From NCBI GenBank assembly GCA_964467585.1, contig CAYXRF010000008.1, forward strand, positions 37,137-101,136: a DNA stretch of 64,000 bases, written 5' to 3'. Origin of the DNA: CALVLD01 sp964467585 (GTDB lineage: Bacteria > Bacillota > Clostridia > Christensenellales > CAG-138). How positions within the stretch are numbered: the first letter of the stretch is position 1; the number at the start of each line of letters is the position of its first letter. Positions 27,326-35,997 of this stretch are shown here, one piece after another. Position numbers and translations under genes: made by a program. The notes under the pieces were generated by a model. The model did no database searches, was not told where the DNA came from, and saw nothing but the letters and a program-made list of their open reading frames with translations.

Positions 27326-27471
27326 CGGGTGAACAGCATGATATTGAAAAGAATTGTGTATAATACAGCCGATATTGCTAATAAATAACGATGAATCCCA
27401 AGCTTTCAAACCAATTCTTTACAAACGTATGGGTGATGTGCTAAAATGCAGAGGTTCGAAAGGGGTACGGC

Positions 27472-28182
27472 ATGGCACAGGCATTAATTGGCGATCAGAT
27501 CATAAATTACGAGACGGCGGGGCAGTGCGATTTCAAGCTGCGGACGCCCGCGCTGATGCTGCACGGCAACGGGGAGGATCTTCACACATTTGATAAGGTG
27601 ACGGCGCCTCTTTTGTCGTCGCGTGGGTTTGTGCTTATGGACAGCCGCTGTCAGGGCGGGTCGCATCCTGTTGATGAAAGCGTTCCCGCAAGTATAACAT
27701 ATGATTTAATGGCAGATGACGCGATAGCCCTTATGGAGGATGAGCTTGGCATAATGGATTATGACGTCGTTGGGTTTTCGGACGGCGCGATAATCGCACT
27801 TATTATGGCAATGCGCTCAATACGCGTGCGCAAGCTTATACTTATCGGCGTTAACGTCACGCCGGACGGCATAAAGCCCAAAATGATACGGGCAATGCAA
27901 AAAAGCCTCAGGTGTGCGGAGCAGGCAAACGACGCCCGCGCTGCAAGCCTTATCCGTCTTATGCTTGAGCAGCCCAATATCACACGCACAATGCTTGCCG
28001 GTATCATATGTGAAACAACCGTTGCAATCGGCAAAAATGATGAGTATATAAAGAGAGAGCATTCCATGGCTGTTGCGGACGCTATTCCACGCGGAAGCCA
28101 TGTTATAATTGCAGGCGCAGGTCACGATGTGCCGTCAGAACGCCCCGGAGAGGTCACGGACTTAATTCGCTCACTGCTGTAA
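27472..28182 (+). CDS. alpha/beta hydrolase
   Basis: A 236-residue alpha/beta-hydrolase fold protein. The oxyanion-side loop is LHGNGEDLHTF near residue 30, the nucleophile elbow is GFSDGA near residue 103 (Ser), and the catalytic His lies in GAGHDVPSERP near the C-terminus. The substrate cannot be read; it could be an esterase, lipase or C-C hydrolase. AAAGGGG lies 8 bases before the ATG. It converges with the leucine-rich-repeat gene without a clear terminator between them. Confidence 0.85.
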   Translation: MAQALIGDQIINYETAGQCDFKLRTPALMLHGNGEDLHTFDKVTAPLLSSRGFVLMDSRCQGGSHPVDESVPASITYDLMADDAIALMEDELGIMDYDVVGFSDGAIIALIMAMRSIRVRKLILIGVNVTPDGIKPKMIRAMQKSLRCAEQANDARAASLIRLMLEQPNITRTMLAGIICETTVAIGKNDEYIKREHSMAVADAIPRGSHVIIAGAGHDVPSERPGEVTDLIRSLL

Positions 28183-28208
28183 ACCAACAGTAAAGCACCA
28201 ATAAACAA

Positions 28209-29621
28209 TTATGTTAGGTCAATGCCGCCGAACGCTTCACGAAGCGCGGCGGTTTGTTCTTCAGAAAGAGGATTGCCCGTCAGTATTGAAAGCTTAGTTA
28301 GATGAGAAAGCCCCAAAATTGGCGTGGCGTCCGATATGCTGTTGTTGGATAGGTCAAGCTCCGAAAGGTTGGAAAGCCACGAAAGCGGAGTCACGTCCGA
28401 GATTGAGTTATTGTTTGCCACAAGCACTTTCAATTCAGCTAAAAGCCCAAGCGAGGTGCAATCAGAAATGCAGTTGTTGCCGACTAAAAGCGTTGTAAGT
28501 CCGCTTGCGGGTACAAGCGCGTATACGTCGGTTATAAAGTTGGAGGTCAAATCCACATACCTCAACCCAATGCACTCCTCAAGAGGAGCAATGCTTACAA
28601 TTGCATTTTCAGAGGCGTATAGCACCCTCAGCTCGGAAAGCCCGCGCAGCGGCTCAAGCGATTTAATATAGTTGTCGGAAATATGCAGCACGCGAAGGCT
28701 CGACAGACCCGCAAGAGGGGAAATATCGCTAACATAATTCTCATATATGCGCAGAGTTTCAAGCACCGTAAGCGAAGACAATGCGGAAATATCCTGTATG
28801 CAGTTGCCGCCAACCGAAAGCTTAGTCAGCTGAGCAAGCCCTTTAAGAGGGGAAATATCGCTTATGGTCATTGTATCAAGCGTACGCCCGCGTGACTCAA
28901 ACAGCAGAAGCGTCTGAAGCTTATCAAGCCCCGAAAGGGAGCGAATGTCGCTTATGCAGTTGTTTGAAAGGTCAAGCTCAACAAGCTCAACACAGTTGGA
29001 AAGCGGCAGCAAATCCGAAATGTGGTTGTACCCCGCCCTAAGCACCGTCAGCTTTGTAAGAAAGGCAAGCGGGTAAATATCCGTTATGCCGTTGGATGAG
29101 GCGTAAAGGGTTTTAAGAGAGGTAAGGTATGCCAACGGGGAAAGATCCGTTACGCCCGCGGCGGTTATATCCAAAAACTCAAGATTATCGCAAACAATGA
29201 TATCTTTGAGAGTGGTTATGGCTTGGTTTGAAATGTCAAGGTGCGTAAGACGCTCCATATCGTCAAGCGTTATGGAGTCAATGCCCTCCCCAAGAGCCAA
29301 CGCTGCCGCTTGCGCAACGCCCGCATCCTCAAACACATATATTGGAGATGATGGACTTTGCGCGGGAGTGTCGGAGGGCGGAGCGTTGTAATGCGCCGTT
29401 TCATGCGGAGTGGGCGAAGCTTCGGTAAAGAACACGTCGTCGGTATGCTCCGCGGAGGGCGGCGGATTGCCTTGGTCAACAGTTGCGTGTGAACGTAAAA
29501 AATGGTTAAATGCAAAAAATGCAGCAACACAGCCGCCTATCAAAAGGCATGAAAGCACCAGAAACACAATCCAAAGCTGAATATCGGAATTATTTGAATT
29601 GTCTGCTGCTGCGTTTTTCAT
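28209..29621 (-). CDS. membrane-anchored leucine-rich-repeat protein (internalin-like repeats)
   Basis: A 470-residue protein with a short cytoplasmic start, one membrane helix near residues 17-40, a Pro/Thr-rich stalk, then about 14 LRR units of 22 residues with the LxxLDLSNNxISDIxPL pattern, as in internalins and other Firmicute surface proteins. Such repeats bind proteins or glycans. ATG 29621 is chosen because it forms an ATGA overlap with the upstream gene's stop; the frame runs open further to 29702. It is third in the operon led by the glycosyltransferase-glycosidase fusion, which suggests a surface complex. Confidence 0.85.
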   Translation of the reverse strand: MKNAAADNSNNSDIQLWIVFLVLSCLLIGGCVAAFFAFNHFLRSHATVDQGNPPPSAEHTDDVFFTEASPTPHETAHYNAPPSDTPAQSPSSPIYVFEDAGVAQAAALALGEGIDSITLDDMERLTHLDISNQAITTLKDIIVCDNLEFLDITAAGVTDLSPLAYLTSLKTLYASSNGITDIYPLAFLTKLTVLRAGYNHISDLLPLSNCVELVELDLSNNCISDIRSLSGLDKLQTLLLFESRGRTLDTMTISDISPLKGLAQLTKLSVGGNCIQDISALSSLTVLETLRIYENYVSDISPLAGLSSLRVLHISDNYIKSLEPLRGLSELRVLYASENAIVSIAPLEECIGLRYVDLTSNFITDVYALVPASGLTTLLVGNNCISDCTSLGLLAELKVLVANNNSISDVTPLSWLSNLSELDLSNNSISDATPILGLSHLTKLSILTGNPLSEEQTAALREAFGGIDLT

Positions 29622-29857
29622 CGTTTTTCTCTGGGCCAATAGGCAACGATGCTCATAATTGAAGAAACAAGCGTCAAAGCGGCAAACACACACATCAGCC
29701 ACTTTGTTATCCCGTTATTCAAAAATTCCATAGCATCGTTCATCCTGTCGATAATAAAGAAAACAAGCATCATAACGCTGAGCGTAAGCTGGATATGCGC
29801 CATGACCCTCCGCAGGAATGAATACCATTTGCGCTCGTGTCCGTTAGTATCCTGCAT
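29618..29857 (-). CDS. small two-helix membrane protein
   Basis: A 79-residue protein with two hydrophobic segments (LTLSVMMLVFFII and WLMCVFAALTLVSSIMSIVAYW) separated by a short amphipathic stretch. No family is recognised. It lies 2 bp after the fusion gene and overlaps the LRR gene by ATGA, so it is tightly coupled in between. It may be an accessory subunit of either neighbour. Confidence 0.68.
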   Translation of the reverse strand: MQDTNGHERKWYSFLRRVMAHIQLTLSVMMLVFFIIDRMNDAMEFLNNGITKWLMCVFAALTLVSSIMSIVAYWPREKR

Positions 29858-29859
29858 AA

Positions 29860-31977
29860 TCAGTCACCATCCTTGTTTGTTGGTTCGCATATGTACACAA
29901 TATCGCAATTGGGTCGGCCGCCGCCGCAGGGGTGGCTTATCAGCTCTCCGTCATATGCCATCATAGCCGTCATGCCCCCGTCAAGGTTGTATGCGTCTGT
30001 ACAGCCAAGGTCATACATAAGCTGCGAAAGCTGCAAAAGCGTCATCCCATAGGAATATTCGGTTTGTCTGCCGTCAACCAAAACAAGACAGTAATGTCCC
30101 GGCTCGTAATAGCCAAAGGCACAGCGGGGATTGTAGTTTTGCACGGTGTCGGTGGCGTTGAAATGATCCACGGGAAGCCCGCCATCCAAAAGCTTTGGAC
30201 CAAAGCTCCAAGCGTGATAGGGTATTTTAGCCATTATATGCTCCATATCCACAGCGCCGGCATAATAGGTTTCAACCGTGCCGTCATAATACATAACGCA
30301 TACATCCTGACGGCTTGAAAGTGTGTCACGGTAAAGCATGCCCTGCCTTACGGCAAGACCGACCTTTTTGAACAGGAAGTAATCGCCCGAGGTTGCAAGT
30401 ATGGCGTTGTTGCGGTTTGCCATGCTGACGACAGACTCTTTATTGTCATCCTCTTGGGTGACATATGTGCAAAATGATGATATATCCTGAACGTATATGT
30501 CCGCGACATAGTAGCAGCACGCCCACCCGGATACTGTTGTGTTGACAATGGAAATTTCTATCGCAACATTCTCACTGCGATAGCATTCGTCAGTCTGAAT
30601 AATATCCCCATCGGTAAATTTGTCGGCAAATTTTGCTCCAAGCAAGCCTGTCGGCTCGGGAGTCGGCGTGGGACTTGGCGTGGGGGTGGCTGTCGCGCCC
30701 GGCTCAGGCGTGTAGGGATTGACCGTTGGCGTGGGGCTTGGAGTGTATGTGGGGACGGCGGTCGGCGTTGCCAACACGGTTGGGCTGACGTCAACAGGCT
30801 TCGCATGATGAAACCATGCAAACACCAACAGACCGCAGGCGATAAGCGCAAGGTCAAGAAGCACCGTAAGCGATATGCGGACAACCTGTCGTATGTGCGG
30901 AAGCATCGCTTTGTAAAGCGCCCCAAGCAGAGTGTAAAGTATAAGCCCCACGGGCAAAATTATAAGTGATGAAATAAGCTGAACCGAAAACAGCGAGGAG
31001 AAGTCCGCGCCCGCGTATGCCAAAAGTGCAAAGTAGTTTGCGGTGCTTACCGCTGCAACGGTAATAATATATCGAACTACCGCGTTGGGTCTGTGACTGA
31101 ACCTGCGGCGGTTAATCAGCGCAAAGCAAATCGTGCTGATAAGTCTTGCAAGTATCAACGCCACAAGAATCACGGGAATCTGCTTTTCGCCCAAAACCAA
31201 ACGGTATTGCCCGTTGTTGCGCAGTATCGCGGCGGGAGAGCCGCAAAGCAGAGCGTTAAGCCCCATGAAACACGCCAAATCAAACCCGATGTACGCAAAG
31301 CACATCAAAAGACGGGAAAGAAACGGCTTGTATACATGCCAAGAGTCCGTAACCACGCGGAAGTGGGACGTGCTGTTGCCATTGATATAGACAGTTTCAA
31401 TGGGGATTTCAATTATGGGGATATTATTGTCGGCGGCGTATAACAGCTGCTTCATCTCGTACTCATACCGTTCGCCCTTTATGCCGAGCATTGTAGGTAT
31501 CAGCCTGACAGAAAATGCGCGTAAGCCCGTTTGGGTATCGTAAACACGCACGCCCGAAGCAATGTGAAACACAGCCCGTGTTATGGCGTTGCCCGTGCGG
31601 TTGCGCAGGGGAACCTTGCCCTTGAACCGTCTGCCGCCAATAACAAGCGCGTTGGGGTTGCGCCGCCATTCGTCCGCCACGGCGTGAACGTCATCGGTAA
31701 GATGCTGACCGTCGGCGTCAACGGCAATAACTCCGTCATCGGGGGAAGCGACTCCCGCAATGTACTCAAAAGCAGTTTTCATTGCGCGCCCCTTGCCACG
31801 GTTAACATCATGCCTGAGAACGGTGCAGGTCGCCTCAAGCGCGTCAAACAGACGGCGGTAATCCTTGCCGCTGCCATCGTCAACAACAACTATATGATAG
31901 GTACTGTCCTGATTCAAAGAGCGGGCAACGTCCAACATCCTATCGTCCGGACAATATGCGGGAATTACAACGTACAT
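29860..31977 (-). CDS. glycosyltransferase 2 - GtrA-like membrane domain - phosphodiester glycosidase fusion
   Basis: A 705-residue multidomain protein. Residues 1-220 are a GT2 transferase of the polyprenyl-phosphate type (VVDDGSG at 31-37, DADGQH at 87-92). Residues ~220-355 form a four-helix GtrA/DPMS-like membrane domain. A further helix (~370-392) leads to a Thr/Pro-rich stalk (~400-445). The last ~245 residues are a NAGPA/phosphodiester glycosidase domain (ATSGDYFLFK, SFGPKLLDGG, LVLVDGRQ, DAYNLDGGMTAMM). The first part should load sugar onto undecaprenyl phosphate or flip it; the last part, outside the cell, should cut sugar-phosphodiesters. GGAGGAG precedes the ATG. It faces an LCP-family gene across a divergent promoter region. 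Confidence 0.85.
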   Translation of the reverse strand: MYVVIPAYCPDDRMLDVARSLNQDSTYHIVVVDDGSGKDYRRLFDALEATCTVLRHDVNRGKGRAMKTAFEYIAGVASPDDGVIAVDADGQHLTDDVHAVADEWRRNPNALVIGGRRFKGKVPLRNRTGNAITRAVFHIASGVRVYDTQTGLRAFSVRLIPTMLGIKGERYEYEMKQLLYAADNNIPIIEIPIETVYINGNSTSHFRVVTDSWHVYKPFLSRLLMCFAYIGFDLACFMGLNALLCGSPAAILRNNGQYRLVLGEKQIPVILVALILARLISTICFALINRRRFSHRPNAVVRYIITVAAVSTANYFALLAYAGADFSSLFSVQLISSLIILPVGLILYTLLGALYKAMLPHIRQVVRISLTVLLDLALIACGLLVFAWFHHAKPVDVSPTVLATPTAVPTYTPSPTPTVNPYTPEPGATATPTPSPTPTPEPTGLLGAKFADKFTDGDIIQTDECYRSENVAIEISIVNTTVSGWACCYYVADIYVQDISSFCTYVTQEDDNKESVVSMANRNNAILATSGDYFLFKKVGLAVRQGMLYRDTLSSRQDVCVMYYDGTVETYYAGAVDMEHIMAKIPYHAWSFGPKLLDGGLPVDHFNATDTVQNYNPRCAFGYYEPGHYCLVLVDGRQTEYSYGMTLLQLSQLMYDLGCTDAYNLDGGMTAMMAYDGELISHPCGGGRPNCDIVYICEPTNKDGD

Positions 31978-32006
31978 TAGCTCCTCCGATCAAACACTTG
32001 CCATTC

Positions 32007-32035
32007 ATTATACAACAACAGCAGGCGTTTGGCAA
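32007..32035 (-). promoter_or_regulatory. sigma-A promoter of the fusion / small membrane protein / LRR operon
   Basis: On the minus strand, TTGCCA (32030-32035), a 17-bp spacer and perfect TATAAT (32007-32012), ~30 bp before the ATG of the fusion gene. Confidence 0.78.
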
Positions 32036-32075
32036 ACTGACAGTACCATGATTTGTAAACTTTTTGTTAATATGC

Positions 32076-32103
32076 TTTACCTATGCATTTGATATGCTAT
32101 AAT
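32076..32103 (+). promoter_or_regulatory. promoter of the LCP-family gene
   Basis: TTTACC (32076-32081), a 16-bp spacer and perfect TATAAT (32098-32103). It is back-to-back with the minus-strand promoter 41 bp away, so both operons can be jointly regulated. Confidence 0.6.
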
Positions 32104-32138
32104 AGCAATGGGGGAATCATTGAGTTAAGGGGTGCACC

Positions 32139-33899
32139 ATGGATAACAATGATGTGAAAGACGCCGTCGGTTCTGTTGGTATGGACAAAAATCAAATTCA
32201 AGACGCGTCAAATCAGCAAGAGAAAAAGCGCAAAAAAAGAAAGCCTATGTCAAAAGCCTCAAAGATTGTAACCCTGTCTGTTGCAGGGGTGCTGCTTGTG
32301 GGTCTTTGCATATGCGGCGCTTTTGCGTATGATTATTTCAATAAAGCGGTAAATGATCCCGGATCGCTTTTCGATCCGTCGGTGCGCGATTCAAACGACC
32401 CTATTGACGACACAACGCCTACTCCCGCGCCAACAACCGATGTCACGGCGGATCCAAACCAACCCACAACGGAGCCAACGCCAACAATCGACCCATACGA
32501 GCTGCTTATTCATCAGGCGGATACCTCCATGATGAAGGATATTGTCAACGTGCTGATAATCGGCGTTGATTACGCGTACGAGCGGGAGGATTACGAGTGG
32601 CAGCAGGGCGGCGGCAAGGATGACTTTCATTCCGACGTAATGATGATAGTCGCCGTCAATTTTGAGGAGAACACCTGCGACCTTATCTCTCTGCCGAGGG
32701 ACACATACGCCAAGATACCCGGTATCGAGGGCATATACAAGCTCAATGCAGCAATCAACTGCGGCGGAGGCGTCAATGCTGCGGGCTTCGGCAAGGTGTG
32801 CGATGCGGCGGAGTGGATGATTGGCGGGATATCAATAGATTACTACTGCGCGGTCACAATGCCTGCCGTAAAGCTGCTTGGTGACGCAGTCGGCGGCGTT
32901 GATTACGACGTCGAAATGGATTTTAAAATGGCAGGACGTTCATACACAGCCGGATTGCAGCACCTTGACGGTCAGGGTATACTCGACTATATGCGCGTGC
33001 GCAAAAATATCGCACAGGCGGGGGATCTAAACCGCATAAACCGTCAAAAAAAGATGCTTGTGGCAATATTCAGGCAGATGAAAACCGCCAACAAGCTCAG
33101 CATGATACCGGATCTTTTCAAGCTGTCCGACCAGATTAACACCAACATGACATTCCAGCAGATTGTCGCGCTTGCTGTGTTTGCCTATGGGCTTGATCCC
33201 GATAATATCGGTATGTACTCTATGAGCGGTTCGCTGCAAAACATATTCGGTTGGCTTTTCTGCCTTACCGATCAGGACAACCGTGTTAAAATAATTAAAG
33301 AAGTATACGGTGTTGACGCAAAAAAATATCTTGAATTCACCAAGGATTACGCAAACTATCGTTGGCAGTCAATGCTGAAGGAGCAATACACCCTCACTAC
33401 CGATGGCTTAGGAAGATATGTTGAAAGGCTTATAGCAGACGACTTCCCGCTGCCTACGCCAACGCCCACGCCTACTCCCACGCCGACGCCAACGCCGGAT
33501 CCATCCGCGCCCACGCCCACGCCAAGTCCAACGCCCACGCCGATGCCGGGTCCGGATGAGCCAACGCCAACGCCCAGTCCCAGCCCAACGCCAAGCCCCA
33601 CGCCCGCGCCTACGCCCCTATACAACGCGTCTATGCGCAAGCTATATACTGACTATATTGACGCGTATAACGCCATGAATGACGCTTATGACGCCATGAT
33701 GGTGCAGCTTGACAGATATATGGACAAAAAATCCAACACCCTTTATGATTCCGCAAGGGCATTGGCAGGTGCTAACGAGGCGTACCGCAGTGCGGCAATA
33801 GCATTAGCGGATGCGTTCGCGTGGCGCGGAGAGCTTGTTTGGACGATTGAATATTGGCTTGATCCCGATTTTAACGAGGTGCTTGTTGACTTTAGGTAA
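32139..33899 (+). CDS. LytR-CpsA-Psr (LCP) family glycopolymer transferase with Pro/Thr repeat stalk
   Basis: A 586-residue type II membrane protein: a charged N-terminus, a membrane helix near residues 45-65, a Pro/Thr linker, then the LCP domain around 135-340. LCP signatures are DVMMIVAVNF, SLPRDTYAKIPG, the loop KLNAAINCGG and RVRKNIAQAGDLNRINRQ, which carry the Asp/Arg residues that hold the polyprenyl pyrophosphate lipid. LCP proteins attach teichoic acid or capsule polymers to peptidoglycan by phosphodiester bonds. A second Pro/Thr stalk (residues ~438-492) and a ~95-residue helical C-terminus are unusual additions. AAGGGG precedes the ATG. Confidence 0.92.
   Translation: MDNNDVKDAVGSVGMDKNQIQDASNQQEKKRKKRKPMSKASKIVTLSVAGVLLVGLCICGAFAYDYFNKAVNDPGSLFDPSVRDSNDPIDDTTPTPAPTTDVTADPNQPTTEPTPTIDPYELLIHQADTSMMKDIVNVLIIGVDYAYEREDYEWQQGGGKDDFHSDVMMIVAVNFEENTCDLISLPRDTYAKIPGIEGIYKLNAAINCGGGVNAAGFGKVCDAAEWMIGGISIDYYCAVTMPAVKLLGDAVGGVDYDVEMDFKMAGRSYTAGLQHLDGQGILDYMRVRKNIAQAGDLNRINRQKKMLVAIFRQMKTANKLSMIPDLFKLSDQINTNMTFQQIVALAVFAYGLDPDNIGMYSMSGSLQNIFGWLFCLTDQDNRVKIIKEVYGVDAKKYLEFTKDYANYRWQSMLKEQYTLTTDGLGRYVERLIADDFPLPTPTPTPTPTPTPTPDPSAPTPTPSPTPTPMPGPDEPTPTPSPSPTPSPTPAPTPLYNASMRKLYTDYIDAYNAMNDAYDAMMVQLDRYMDKKSNTLYDSARALAGANEAYRSAAIALADAFAWRGELVWTIEYWLDPDFNEVLVDFR
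33454..33618 (+). repeat. CCNACG-type coding minisatellite in the LCP gene
   Basis: About 27 imperfect six-base units (CCNACG and CCNAGT variants) encode a Thr-Pro/Ser-Pro stalk. The array keeps the reading frame throughout. Such arrays can change length by slippage. Confidence 0.85.
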
Positions 33900-33937
33900 A
33901 GCCGACTGATAACAACAGCGGCAGACACGGCTTTTTA

Positions 33938-33953
33938 TAGGCGACATCGCCTA
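33938..33953. other. perfect 6-bp hairpin after the LCP gene
   Basis: TAGGCG-acat-CGCCTA. It follows a weaker GCCG...CGGC hairpin with TTTTTA (33900-33937), which may be the actual LCP terminator, and precedes a GGGGA...TCCCC stem at 33963-33979. The gap between the two genes is packed with small stems. Confidence 0.5.
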
Positions 33954-34012
33954 ACAAATCGGCGGGGATTGTATTCCCCCATACCACAGCAAAAAAGCTC
34001 GGCATACTTATT

Positions 34013-34053
34013 AAAAAATGCTCACCTGCGTCAGACCGCAAGTGAGCATTTTA
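34013..34053. terminator. bidirectional terminator between LCP and thiolase genes
   Basis: AAAATGCTCAC and CTGCG are mirrored by CGCA and GTGAGCATTTT around a six-base loop. A-rich and T-rich flanks are on both sides, so the hairpin serves either strand. Confidence 0.78.
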
Positions 34054-34079
34054 ATTTAATCTGTAATTGAAAGGAAGGT

Positions 34080-35267
34080 TTACATCGCTTCAACAATGGT
34101 TGCAACGCCCATGCCGCCGCCGACACAAAGCGTGGCAAGACCAAGCTTTGAGCCGCTGTGCTTAAGCTCATAAAGCAGAGTGACAAGTATACGGCAGCCG
34201 CTTGCGCCTATGGGATGCCCAAGGGATATCGCTCCGCCGTTTACGTTGACCTTATCCATATTGAGGTTAAGCTCATTGGCAACCGCAATGGATTGAGCGG
34301 CAAACGCCTCGTTCGCCTCAATGCGGTCGATATCCTCAAGCTTTATGCCGCTTTTGGCAAGCGCCTTACGGGTGGCGGCAACGGGACCGACGCCCATGAT
34401 CGAGGGTTCAACGCCCGCGCTTGCGCCAACAACAAACCTTGCCATGGGCTTAACGCCAAGCTCCTTTGCCTTATCGGCGGACATAATCACCACGGCGGCA
34501 GCTCCGTCGTTTATGCCGGAAGCGTTGCCAGCGGTAACAGTACCGTCTTTTTTGAAGGCGGGACGCAGCTTTGCAAGCGCCTCAATCGTGGTTCCGGGAC
34601 GATTATGCTCATCCTTCTTAAACTCCACAATCTCCTTTTTGACCTTGACGGGAACGGGTATAATCTCCTCGTCAAACTTGCCGTTCTCCTGTGCCTTAGC
34701 GGTGTTGGTCTGAGAGCGAAGGGCAAACTCGTCCTGCATCTGACGGGTGATACCGTATTTTTCAGCAACATTTTCGGCCGTGATGCCCATGTGATAGTTG
34801 TTGAAAGCCTCCCACAAGCCATCCTTGACCATCATGTCGATTATCTCGGCATTGGGCATGCTCATGCGATAGCCATAGCGCGCCTGCGGGATGCAATAGC
34901 CTGTCGCGCTCATGTTCTCCATGCCGCCAACAACCATAACATCCGCGTCGCCCGCCTGAATCATTGATGCGGCAAGGTTGACGGCCTTAAGACCGCTTCC
35001 GCAGACATTGTTAATCGTCAATGCGGGAACCTCAACGGGTATGCCGCCCTTTACGGATGCCTGACGTGCCACGGACTGACCCAAGCCGCCCTGAAGCACG
35101 CAGCCCATTATAACCTCGTCAACATCGGTGGGGCTGATGCCCGCACGACTTACGGCCTCGCGTATAACAATGGCGCCCAGCTCGGTAACGGGAACATCCT
35201 TCAGCATACCGCCAAAGGTGCCGACAGCGGTGCGCACGGCACTCGCGATTACGATTTCTTTAGACAC
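34080..35267 (-). CDS. acetyl-CoA C-acetyltransferase (thiolase)
   Basis: A 395-residue biosynthetic-type thiolase condensing two acetyl-CoA to acetoacetyl-CoA. The nucleophile Cys is in NNVCGSGLKAV near residue 88, and the other catalytic residues lie in NVNGGAISLGHPIGASG (His near 348) and CVGGGMG (Cys near 378). It starts with GTG at 35267, supported by GGAGG. It follows the CoA-transferase pair by 68 bp, with a GGGCAG...CTGCCC hairpin at 35298-35325 in the gap that may tune expression between them. Together they could make acetoacetate or feed butyrate synthesis; the remaining butyrate enzymes are not in the window. Confidence 0.93.
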   Translation of the reverse strand: MSKEIVIASAVRTAVGTFGGMLKDVPVTELGAIVIREAVSRAGISPTDVDEVIMGCVLQGGLGQSVARQASVKGGIPVEVPALTINNVCGSGLKAVNLAASMIQAGDADVMVVGGMENMSATGYCIPQARYGYRMSMPNAEIIDMMVKDGLWEAFNNYHMGITAENVAEKYGITRQMQDEFALRSQTNTAKAQENGKFDEEIIPVPVKVKKEIVEFKKDEHNRPGTTIEALAKLRPAFKKDGTVTAGNASGINDGAAAVVIMSADKAKELGVKPMARFVVGASAGVEPSIMGVGPVAATRKALAKSGIKLEDIDRIEANEAFAAQSIAVANELNLNMDKVNVNGGAISLGHPIGASGCRILVTLLYELKHSGSKLGLATLCVGGGMGVATIVEAM

Positions 35268-35335
35268 AATAGTATTCCTCCATTCTTATTTAACAATGGG
35301 CAGAGACCACATAAAGCCCCTGCCCAATAGCGCAC

Positions 35336-35992
35336 TTATTCGCCTATATCCATAGGCTTGAGATCGTCGGGGATAATTAGCTTTGCCTCGGTCGCCGCCT
35401 GAACCTGCTCAACCGTGTAGTGGGGGTTAATCTCCTCAAGAACAATACCGTTTTCGGTAATGCGCATAAAGCCCATTTCGGTGACGATAACGTCAACAAC
35501 CTCCGCACCCGTCAAGGGGTATGTGCAGTGGTCAACAATTTTGGGCGAACCTTTTTGGGTATGCTCCATTGCAAGAACAACCTCTTTTGCACCGGAAACA
35601 AGATCCATCGCGCCGCCAATGCCGCCCATGCGCTTGCCGGGAATGCACCAGTTGGCAAGATTGCCCTTAGCGTCAACCTGATAAGCGCCAAGTATAGTCA
35701 TGTCGATATGCCCGCCGCGGATTGCGCCAAAGGAATCTGTGCTGATTATGAACTGAGCGCCGGGAGCCGTTGTTACCTGCATTCCGCCCGCGTCAACAAC
35801 ATCGTCTGTGCCTTCGCCGTCGGCAGCGTAACCGCCCGCACCGATAATACCGTTTTCGGCATGGATAACCAGATTAACGTCATCGGGAAGCCAGTTTGCA
35901 ACAAGCTGAGGTATGCCGACGCCAAGATTTACGACTTCACCGTCGCGGAGCATTGCGGCAATACGCCTTGCAATAATGTTTTTGTTATCCAT
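35336..35992 (-). CDS. 3-oxoacid / acetate CoA-transferase subunit B
   Basis: A 218-residue class I CoA-transferase beta subunit (AtoA/ScoB type). The catalytic Glu is in HAENGIIGAGGYA near residue 46. GVGIPQLVANWLPDDVN and GGMQVTTAPGAQFIIS are family segments. It forms the active enzyme with subunit A, encoded 5 bp upstream with its AAGGAG site inside the end of that gene. The likely reaction is acetoacetyl-CoA plus acetate or butyrate exchange; exact acyl preference is unknown. Confidence 0.92.
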   Translation of the reverse strand: MDNKNIIARRIAAMLRDGEVVNLGVGIPQLVANWLPDDVNLVIHAENGIIGAGGYAADGEGTDDVVDAGGMQVTTAPGAQFIISTDSFGAIRGGHIDMTILGAYQVDAKGNLANWCIPGKRMGGIGGAMDLVSGAKEVVLAMEHTQKGSPKIVDHCTYPLTGAEVVDVIVTEMGFMRITENGIVLEEINPHYTVEQVQAATEAKLIIPDDLKPMDIGE

Positions 35993-35997
35993 ATCGA

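Noticed and set aside
33454..33618. CRISPR-like or tandem-repeat regulatory array
   Set aside because: Units are six bases with no spacers and encode an in-frame Thr/Pro stalk.
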